Shown in pieces: positions 13,816 through 19,597 of a stretch of DNA of 19,597 nucleotides (within the stretch, counting starts at the first letter, position 1; every line of letters starts with the position of its first letter). Under the pieces are notes generated by a model that was given only the letters and a program-made list of their open reading frames with translations, did no database searches and was not told the DNA's origin. The stretch comes from Scytonema sp. UIC 10036 (GTDB lineage: Bacteria; Cyanobacteriota; Cyanobacteriia; Cyanobacteriales; Nostocaceae), in the NCBI RefSeq assembly GCF_009725235.1, contig NZ_WJFC01000244.1, positions 1-19,597 on the forward strand, in the 5' to 3' direction. A program made the position numbers and the translations under genes.

Positions 13816-14828
13816 GCCTGTTAAAAAACCAAAATCCAACAATCTGGCAATGGCTGCGAAAGAATTTGTTTAACAACTGGTTCAACAGTATTCTCACTGT
13901 TGTTTGCCTGTGGTTTCTTGTCTGGGCAATCAAGAATATCTTAACATGGGTATTTACTCAAGCAAAATGGGCAGTTATACAAGCTAATTTATCTCTATTT
14001 TTTGTTGGTCGTTTTCCTCAAGAACTCTATTGGCGACTTTGGCTGGCATTAGTCATTATTCTTGGTCTAACTGGTTTATCATGGGGAGCGATCGCAAAAC
14101 GGTTTCCTAGTAGGTTCAACACCTGGTTACCCCTTGGATGGGCGCTGTCTTTCCCAATGATTCTGTGGTTAATTGGGGGAGGTTTGGGACTGCAACCTGT
14201 AGAAAGTGGTTTGTGGAATGGTTTGCTGCTGACTTTGCTAATAGCAGCCGTCAGCATAGTTATATCTTTTCCCTTAGGGATATTATTAGCGTTAGGGCGT
14301 CAAAGTCAGTTATTTTTCGTGCGTTGGTTTAGTATTCTATACATCGAACTTATTAGAGGGCTGCCATTGATTGGAATTTTGTTCCTCGCTCAAGTGATGA
14401 TACCCTTATTTTTACCACCAGAAATTCGTTTAGATAGAGTGCTGCGGGGAATGGCTGGCTTAACCTTGTTTAGTGCGGCTTATTTAGCAGAAAATGTACG
14501 TGGTGGGCTTCAATCAATTCCACGCGGACAATTTGAAGCAGCTAGATCCTTAGGGTTTAACACCCCATTAACTATGCTACTTATAGTTCTGCCTCAAGCA
14601 CTGCGTGCTGTTATTCCAGCCCTTGTTGGGCAATTCATTGGTTTATTTAAGGATACTTCTTTATTAGCAATTGTTGGATTATTAGAATTAACAGGAATTG
14701 CCCGTTCCATTCTTGCTCAACCCCAGTTCCTCGATCGCTATGCAGAAGTCTATTTATTTATTGGGGTCATCTACTGGATTTTTTGTTACTCCATGTCTCT
14801 AGCTTCTCAACGCCTGGAAAATCGGTAA
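13812..14828 (+). CDS. natH: Amino acid ABC transporter permease (NatH-like)
   Basis: A 338-residue permease, partner of the preceding one. The start codon overlaps its stop (ATGA, 13812-13815). Hydrophobic segments occur near 25-46, 75-92, 108-124, 135-162, 182-200 and 310-328. The EAA loop is QFEAARSLGFNTPLTMLLIV at 240-259, followed by LPQALRAVIP. YIELIRGLPLIGILFL matches the conserved segment of AapM/BztC-type permeases. With NatG it would form the heterodimeric channel. Its length, longer than simple HisM proteins, fits the AapM/NatH branch. No terminator follows; the next gene, the ATPase, begins 89 bases on. Confidence 0.9.
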   Translation: MSLLKNQNPTIWQWLRKNLFNNWFNSILTVVCLWFLVWAIKNILTWVFTQAKWAVIQANLSLFFVGRFPQELYWRLWLALVIILGLTGLSWGAIAKRFPSRFNTWLPLGWALSFPMILWLIGGGLGLQPVESGLWNGLLLTLLIAAVSIVISFPLGILLALGRQSQLFFVRWFSILYIELIRGLPLIGILFLAQVMIPLFLPPEIRLDRVLRGMAGLTLFSAAYLAENVRGGLQSIPRGQFEAARSLGFNTPLTMLLIVLPQALRAVIPALVGQFIGLFKDTSLLAIVGLLELTGIARSILAQPQFLDRYAEVYLFIGVIYWIFCYSMSLASQRLENR

Positions 14829-14921
14829 GGGGACAAGGGAGACAAGGGAGACAAGGGAGATAGGGGAGAATAATTTATACAAATGACAAATAACAAATGA
14901 CAAATAACAAATGACAAATGA
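14829..14921 (+). repeat. Two tandem repeats in the natH-bgtA gap
   Basis: First come nonamer units close to GGGAGACAA (14829-14871). Then come six heptamers alternating CAAATGA and CAAATAA (14880-14921). The bgtA ATG (14918) lies inside the last heptamer. Confidence 0.85.
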
Positions 14922-15655
14922 CAAACCAACAAATTATTATAGCCCAAGATGTGCAAAAGTGGTACGGAAAATTTCACGTTTTACGAGGTGTGAGCCTAAC
15001 AGTAAATCGGGGAGAAGTTGTCGTACTGATGGGACCTTCTGGTTCGGGTAAATCAACTTTTATTCGTACCTTTAATGCTTTAGAAGAGTACCAGCAGGGA
15101 CGGATTGAAATTGATGGTATTGCTCTGACAAATGATTTGCGAAACATTGAAGCAATTCGTCAAGAAGTAGGAATGGTGTTTCAACAATTCAATTTGTTTC
15201 CTCACCTAACAGTCTTGCAAAATATTACTTTGGCACCAATCTGGGTGCGGAAATGGTCAAAGATTAAAGCAGAAGAAGTAGCTATGCAGTTACTGGAACG
15301 AGTGGGGATTTTGGAACAATCACAAAAGTATCCAGGACAATTATCTGGAGGACAGCAACAAAGGGTTGCAATTGCTAGATCTCTAGCAATGCAACCCAAG
15401 ATTATGCTTTTTGATGAGCCGACTTCAGCTTTAGATCCAGAGATGGTGCGAGAAGTTTTGGATGTTATCAAAACTCTTGCTGCTGATGGTATGACTATGG
15501 TTGTTGTTACCCATGAAGTGGGTTTTGCACGTGAAGTTGCAGACCGAGTGGTTTTAATGGATGGTGGTTTAGTGGTTGAGGAAGGCACTCCGGATGCATT
15601 TTTTCAAAACCCGCAGCACGATCGCACTCGCAAGTTTTTAGCCCAAATTCTTTAG
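14918..15655 (+). CDS. bgtA: Amino acid ABC transporter ATP-binding protein (BgtA-like)
   Basis: A 245-residue ATPase that powers the NatFGH transporter from the cytoplasmic face. All motifs are present: Walker [10 protein letters not shown] (residues 39-47), Q-loop Q89 in [10 protein letters not shown], signature LSGGQ (142-146), Walker B IMLFDEP (162-168) and the switch histidine H199 in [14 protein letters not shown]. Closest in pattern to GlnQ/HisP/AapP. In Anabaena BgtA is shared by the NatFGH system and by a basic amino acid system with BgtB, so a second user elsewhere in this genome is possible. The start codon is embedded in a heptamer repeat and lacks a nearby ribosome site. The 3' end (15632-15694) recurs in part at 16223-16288. 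Confidence 0.93.
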   Translation: MTNQQIIIAQDVQKWYGKFHVLRGVSLTVNRGEVVVLMGPSGSGKSTFIRTFNALEEYQQGRIEIDGIALTNDLRNIEAIRQEVGMVFQQFNLFPHLTVLQNITLAPIWVRKWSKIKAEEVAMQLLERVGILEQSQKYPGQLSGGQQQRVAIARSLAMQPKIMLFDEPTSALDPEMVREVLDVIKTLAADGMTMVVVTHEVGFAREVADRVVLMDGGLVVEEGTPDAFFQNPQHDRTRKFLAQIL

Positions 15656-15694
15656 TAGGCGGGTGCGATCGTAATTGGACAAGCAAATTCTTAA
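15632..15694. repeat. Direct repeat copy 1 (bgtA end and flank)
   Basis: Contains AAGTTTT, TAGCCCAAATTCTTTAGT, GCGATCGTAATTGG and AAGCAAATTCTTAA. The same blocks in the same order occur at 16223-16288 with a few changes. It spans the bgtA stop codon. Confidence 0.65.
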
Positions 15695-15776
15695 ATGGTT
15701 TTTGTGGATTCATCCTAACGTCAGTATTCCACTTTGATAATTCGCCACCAAAGGCACAGTAAACATTAAGACACCG

Positions 15777-15847
15777 TAGGTTGGGTTGAGGAACGAAACC
15801 CAACATTTAATGAAATTGTTGGGTGTTACTTTGTTCTACCCAACCTA
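15777..15847. repeat. TAGGTTGGGT palindromic repeat (MITE-like)
   Basis: TAGGTTGGGT and ACCCAACCTA close a 71-base element with internal AACCCAACA and TGTTGGGTG arms. This is a very common cyanobacterial intergenic element that folds into a long hairpin. It could end transcription from both convergent genes. Confidence 0.75.
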
Positions 15848-16051
15848 CCACAATACATTTGGACATTTAAGATTTACTTTATAAATGACCTCTTAATAAT
15901 GTAGATGCAATGACTAAGTTCAAACAACAGATTTTGCATTTTTTAAAAGCACATATTTAAATAATAATTCTAAAAGGTTACTAAAAAATTCTAACTTCTG
16001 GATTCTTATCAACAGAAGTTTTTGAAATTATTTTGTCAGGCAGCTATAATG

Positions 16052-16098
16052 CAGGCATACTTTCGCGACATGGGCGCTCGCGAAAGGGGTAATGCCTG
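16052..16098. repeat. Two-part hairpin CAGGCAT/TTTCGCGA
   Basis: CAGGCAT (16052-16058) pairs with ATGCCTG (16092-16098), and inside it TTTCGCGA (16061-16068) pairs with TCGCGAAA (16078-16085). This gives 15 pairs with an uneven internal loop. Likely a degenerate dispersed repeat or a terminator. Confidence 0.6.
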
Positions 16099-16222
16099 AT
16101 TGGGTTGCTGCGGTTTTACGGTACTACGTCCATCCGCACGTGGTACGCTCTATTTGTCCAGATTTTTGAGTACTGTTGTTACTGAATTGAGAATACTCGC
16201 ATCTAAAACTTAGAGCTAGCAT

Positions 16223-16288
16223 AAGTTTTAACGCACTAGCCCAAATTATTTAGTTTTGCGATCGTAATTGGGGGAAGCGAATTCTTAA
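16223..16288. repeat. Direct repeat copy 2 (hydroxylase end)
   Basis: Contains AAGTTTT, TAGCCCAAATTATTTAGT, GCGATCGTAATTGG and AAGCGAATTCTTAA. It includes the stop codon and the last 12 or so codons of the minus-strand hydroxylase gene, so the protein tail RIRFPQLRSQN is encoded by repeat sequence. Confidence 0.65.
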
Positions 16289-16756
16289 CCAGCGTAGCAA
16301 GCGGAACCAACTTTTTGCTGGTTGTTCAAAGAACGTGAAGATATCACCGTAAGCTTCGTGAGTTTTGTGATGGTGTTGCCAATGTCTTTCTGGAGTTGTA
16401 ATGAAAAGAATTCGACAAACAAACTCCACTGATTTTGGGGTTTGCCAATTCAAGATACTTGTATGCCTCCACCATACATGAAACTGACCGAGTAGCAATC
16501 CACATACAACGCCAATAGGTGAAAAAAACCACAAAACAACTGCAATTAGGAAATACGGCAACGCACCTAATAGACCATCCAAAAGAACCAGGGGATTGAG
16601 TGTCAAAATCGCGTAATGACGAAAGTGCTTTTTGTAGGAGTGGTGAGTTTGCAAATGAAGGCTACCAAAAATATGTTCCGGTATGTGATAGCAGAAAGTC
16701 GAAAGGAAATCTCCAACTACAAGGAGTATCCCGGCACACGCGATTGCTTTGAGCAT
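16250..16756 (-). CDS. Fatty acid hydroxylase/sterol desaturase-like membrane protein
   Basis: A 168-residue membrane protein with histidine clusters like those of di-iron fatty acid hydroxylases. These are HLQTHHSYKKHFRHY near residues 34-48, HVWWRH at 93-98 and RHWQHHHKTHEAYGDIF near 124-140. Hydrophobic stretches lie at 5-20, 50-83 and 84-92. The first (HxxHH) and last (HxxHHH) boxes are in the order and spacing expected of the superfamily, which oxidises lipid or carotenoid substrates at the membrane using O2. It is somewhat shorter than usual (about 200-280 residues), so an N-terminal part could be missing. A GAGGATGACAC site precedes the ATG, which argues for a true start. The C-terminal tail lies in a direct repeat shared with the bgtA flank. 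The substrate is unknown. Confidence 0.75.
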   Translation of the reverse strand: MLKAIACAGILLVVGDFLSTFCYHIPEHIFGSLHLQTHHSYKKHFRHYAILTLNPLVLLDGLLGALPYFLIAVVLWFFSPIGVVCGLLLGQFHVWWRHTSILNWQTPKSVEFVCRILFITTPERHWQHHHKTHEAYGDIFTFFEQPAKSWFRLLRWLRIRFPQLRSQN

Positions 16757-17722
16757 GTGTCATCCTCATTTTAAATATGGAAGTGTTTAGATAGCTTTTG
16801 AGAAGAACAAAACGAATCATAATACCATAAATATGAACTTTGTCAAGCTGCACAAACAGGGATTATTTTGTAAACAATCGCTTTTAAGCAGAGTTATTAG
16901 TTCATTTGTCTAAATACTACAGTATTTTTATCGATTAAGTGATGTTTTTGCAAAAAATTTTAAAGTCAAAAATTTGACACAGTAGTCAGGGGAACGACTA
17001 ACTGCTTGAGAGTCAAAACACTCCTGTCTATTGGAGATATAGCAGTTTTCAGTTGGGTGCAATACATAAAAAAGTTATGGAACCGCAGGCTGTAGCAGCC
17101 CGTAGCGGATAAATCTGTACTTCATTCAAGTGAAAACCGCTATAGGGTTAAACGTAGAATAAATTGCCGAGCTACTGACAATGCGATCGCGAAGCCCGTT
17201 AGGTAGCAATACTACTACAGTAGGACGTGGCACAAATTAGGGCTTGTATAATACTTTCCTCTTCCAGTTCTGGAAACTCTTGCAATATGTGTAAAAAAGT
17301 TATTCTCATTTAAGTGAATATACATTATCTTTTTGTCCTATAAATAACTTTTTTTGCTTTAGTTATCGTGATACTTATAGTTTAAAATCATGCTGCTAAA
17401 GTGTCAGTACACTAATCAAATTTGGGCATAACAAACCTAATTTCTATGCCTGTAAGTATTGAATTTTAATTGCTCCAACTTAAATTAGCATTATTGTACC
17501 GACGTTATAGTCTTTAAATCTTTTAAAACAAAGTAGTATATAATACAAAAAAATAAATATAATTTCAGTATTTATACTTTAATTCAGTTAAATCTTGGCA
17601 GTTTGATAATATGCAAGTTACAATGCGGTTTTGTGTGATAAATATACTCAAGTTCTTAAGCAAGAAGCATAATATTACCTAAAGTCAGTGAGTTTCGTAG
17701 ATTAAAGGACAAAGTAAATCCA
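16757..17722. other. AT-rich intergenic region before the DUF262 gene
   Basis: No gene with a recognisable family or ribosome site was found in these 966 bases on either strand. It holds the 107-bp inverted-repeat element at 17038-17144 and a HIP1 site near 17184. From about 17280 to 17700 it is very AT-rich. The last part should carry the promoter of the DUF262 gene, but no box stands out. Confidence 0.6.
17038..17144. repeat. 107-bp MITE-like element with TATAGC(A/G)GTTTTCA ends
   Basis: TATAGCAGTTTTCA at the left end and TGAAAACCGCTATA at the right are inverted repeats with one mismatch. Inside is GGGTGCAATACA plus a small hairpin (GGCTGTAGCAGCC). This type of non-coding element is dispersed in Nostocales genomes. 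No clear target duplication is seen. Confidence 0.6.
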
Positions 17723-19384
17723 ATGGAAGCCTCCCCCGCTAAAGTTATTCAGTATTTCAACGGTGAAAAGCAAAATCTAATTCCTCTCTTTCAGCGCCCA
17801 TATACTTGGACTGAGAACAATTGGCAAACACTCTGGGAAGATTTGATGGTGCAGTATGAAGTGGGCGATACTGGCACCCACTTTATGGGAGCAATTGTCT
17901 CTGTCCCAGCGCGTAGTGTACCTGTAGGAGTTAGTAAGTATCTCATCATTGATGGACAGCAGCGTCTAACAACTGTGTCGTTACTTCTTTGTGCTTTGCG
18001 TGATTGTCTTGATTCAAATTCAGCCTCTCGTATACAGGAAGTTTACCTCACAAACCGCTTCCGTAATTTGGAAGACACTTTGAAGTTAGTGCCAACACAG
18101 GTTGACCGAGATGTGTATCGCACCATTGTCCTTGACCGTGAGGTTCCATCAAACAACAAAGATGTTCGGATGGCGGCGGCTTATCACTTCTTTAAAAAGA
18201 AGCTCAAAAGCTCTGACCCTGACAATTCTATAGATCCCACCAAAGTGCTAATTACCCTGGAGCAATGTCTCCAAGTTGTGATGATCAACCTTGGCGATGA
18301 TGACGATCCATATTTGATTTTTGAGAGCCTGAACTTCAAGGGTGAACCACTCACTCAAGCTGATTTAGTGAGGAATTATTTGCTGATGCGCTTCCGCCAC
18401 TCGATTTCTGCAGGCGGCGAGCAGGAGCGGGTTTACTCTAAATATTGGATTCCACTTGAGAATATACTTAAATCTAATCTCACTGAATTTCTTCGCCACT
18501 ACATAATGAAGGATGGAGATGACATTAAGCAAGGTGGCATTTATGCGGCTATTAAAGCGAAGTTAATTAGTATGAACTCAACCGAACAAGTCGAAGTGGA
18601 AGTTCAATCTATGCAAAGGTTTGGAGAGTTTTATGCTAGGTTCCTCTTCCCAGACCAAGAAGAAACAGCAAACATTCGTGATTGCTTGGAGAATATTAAA
18701 GAACTTAAAGTCACAACCTCTTATCCGCTATTACTCCGCCTGTTTGATGCTCGTCAGGCTAGAGATCTGAGCGAGGTTGACTTGGAGAAATGTCTTAGAT
18801 TAGTCGAGTCTTTCGTCGTTCGACGGGCTGTTTGTGGAGTACCGACTAATTTGTTAAATAAACTGTTTATTCAGTTAGCTAAAAACTTTCCTGATGCGAA
18901 TCATGTTCTATGGTTACACCGTTCTTTATCATCGGGTAGCGGTAGGGGCCGCTTTCCTAAAGATTCTGAATTTGCCACAGCCTTTATAAGCCAACCACAG
19001 TATGGGCGTGGGAGCACTCGTTTTATCCTTTGCCGTCTTGAAAAATCTTTTAACCACAAGGAAACTGTAGATATTTCAACAACAACAATCGAGCACGTTC
19101 TACCTCAAACGCTGAATCTGGAATGGAAAAATGAGCTAGGTTCAGAGGCCGAGAAAGTTCATACTACCATGGTTGATACATTCGGCAACTTGACTCTGAC
19201 TAGTTATAACTCAGAGTTAAGCGACCTCTCATTTTCAGAGAAGAAAACTAGATTGGAGAATACTCATATCGAGCTGAACCGTTGGATTCTTCAACAAGCG
19301 AGGTGGGGAGGCGCACAAATTGAGGAACGAGCAAAGAGTTTGTTACTTATAGCCAGTAATATTTGGTTGAGTCCCTTAGATTAG
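17723..19384 (+). CDS. DUF262 and DUF1524 domain protein (GmrSD-like restriction family)
   Basis: A 553-residue two-domain protein. The N-terminal DUF262 (ParB-like fold) shows LIPLFQRPYTWTENNWQTLW near residues 19-38. LIIDGQQRLTTVSLLL at 74-89 is the NTP-hydrolysis motif DGQQR. FESLNFKGEPLTQADLVRNY lies near 200-219. The C-terminal DUF1524 shows TIEHVLPQ with H458 and FGNLTLTSYNSELSD with N489, a His-Me-finger nuclease pattern. In GmrSD, fused versions of these domains cut glucosylated-hydroxymethylcytosine phage DNA; related proteins take part in other phage defences. No methyltransferase or BREX/Ssp partner is adjacent, so a stand-alone modification-dependent nuclease is the likeliest role, by inference. 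Both domains and key residues are intact. It sits after about 1 kb of AT-rich DNA, typical of an acquired gene. Confidence 0.85.
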   Translation: MEASPAKVIQYFNGEKQNLIPLFQRPYTWTENNWQTLWEDLMVQYEVGDTGTHFMGAIVSVPARSVPVGVSKYLIIDGQQRLTTVSLLLCALRDCLDSNSASRIQEVYLTNRFRNLEDTLKLVPTQVDRDVYRTIVLDREVPSNNKDVRMAAAYHFFKKKLKSSDPDNSIDPTKVLITLEQCLQVVMINLGDDDDPYLIFESLNFKGEPLTQADLVRNYLLMRFRHSISAGGEQERVYSKYWIPLENILKSNLTEFLRHYIMKDGDDIKQGGIYAAIKAKLISMNSTEQVEVEVQSMQRFGEFYARFLFPDQEETANIRDCLENIKELKVTTSYPLLLRLFDARQARDLSEVDLEKCLRLVESFVVRRAVCGVPTNLLNKLFIQLAKNFPDANHVLWLHRSLSSGSGRGRFPKDSEFATAFISQPQYGRGSTRFILCRLEKSFNHKETVDISTTTIEHVLPQTLNLEWKNELGSEAEKVHTTMVDTFGNLTLTSYNSELSDLSFSEKKTRLENTHIELNRWILQQARWGGAQIEERAKSLLLIASNIWLSPLD

Positions 19385-19554
19385 ATATAACATTTTATTA
19401 ACTTAGCAGAAGGTCAAACCAAGGAATATCAAGGTAAGAGTACTCTTCGTGCTGAGTATAATTAACACCCTAGAGCGCCGGTCGAGTAGAAGTAGTTGAC
19501 ATAAAACGCAAGATATGCAAAGTGTTAAAATCTGGAATTTTAGTATTCCGTCTT

Positions 19555-19590
19555 TATGCGTTCGCGTAGCGTCTCCAAAGGAGAATCGCT
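19555..19590. repeat. GCGTTCGCGTAGCGTCTCC repeat
   Basis: TATGCGTTCGCGTAGCGTC followed by TCCAAAGGAGAATCGCT is a frequent dispersed intergenic repeat in Nostoc-like genomes, with a small TCTCC-AAA-GGAGA hairpin. It may run past the window end. Confidence 0.6.
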
Positions 19591-19597
19591 AAAAATC

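Larger units (their letters stand above)
15656..16249. other. Intergenic region between convergent bgtA and hydroxylase genes
   Basis: No gene in these 594 bases. It contains a 71-bp palindromic repeat (15777-15847), a two-part hairpin (16052-16098), a second imperfect hairpin near 16119-16147 (GTACTACGT with ACGTGGTAC), and most of the second copy of the bgtA-end repeat. The two flanking genes converge here. Confidence 0.6.

Noticed and set aside
15507..15806. 99-codon minus-strand frame
   Set aside because: It is antisense to bgtA, then runs through a palindromic repeat; no family signature.
9496..19550. TTGACA-like hexamer near 19496 as a promoter
   Set aside because: No acceptable -10 box lies 16-18 bases downstream and no gene start follows within the window.

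Overview
The window looks like chromosomal DNA from a filamentous, probably heterocyst-forming, cyanobacterium (Nostocales). The reasons are many HIP1 octamers (GCGATCGC, e.g. 525-532 and 8872 onward), abundant heptameric short tandem repeats, several hairpin repeats typical of these genomes, and a complete four-gene cassette matching the Anabaena N-II amino acid transporter (NatF-NatG-NatH-BgtA). Gene names rest on recognition of family motifs, not on any database search.

Layout. (1) Positions 24-2807, minus strand, hold the remains of an organosulfur-scavenging operon. A luciferase-like flavin monooxygenase and an SsuA-type binding protein are intact. Upstream of them are a doubly deleted SfnB-type monooxygenase remnant and a truncated DJ-1/PfpI remnant. 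(2) Positions 3105-5270 carry an Rrf2 regulator, a small ribbon-helix-helix protein divergent from methionine aminopeptidase (map), and a secreted SH3b protein. (3) Positions 5735-8318 hold a 104-bp second copy of the 3' end of map, split at a GG dinucleotide by a 2478-bp IS607-family element. That element has a wrecked serine recombinase (tnpA), an intact long TnpB, and a possible omega-RNA at its right end. (4) Positions 8366-9031 hold an N-terminally truncated GNAT acetyltransferase. (5) Positions 9296-11500 hold an SsuD/SfnG-like flavin monooxygenase divergent from a flavin reductase. (6) Positions 11559-15655 hold natF-natG-natH-bgtA, with tandem repeats in two of its gaps. (7) Positions 16250-16756 encode a fatty-acid-hydroxylase-type membrane protein. 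(8) Positions 17723-19384, after about 1 kb of AT-rich DNA, encode a DUF262-DUF1524 protein resembling GmrSD-type restriction enzymes.

How the genes may work together. The two flavin monooxygenases, the flavin reductase and the SsuA-like binding protein form a coherent set for freeing sulfur from sulfonates or sulfones. The set is now split by the IS element, and one member (SfnB) is dead. No SsuB/SsuC ATPase or permease is visible here. The amino acid transporter is a complete unit: one lipoprotein, two permeases and one ATPase. The most unusual feature is the IS607 insertion. Its boundaries can be read exactly because the target sequence survives intact in the functional map gene, and the first 13 bases of the predicted TnpB guide also match that functional gene.
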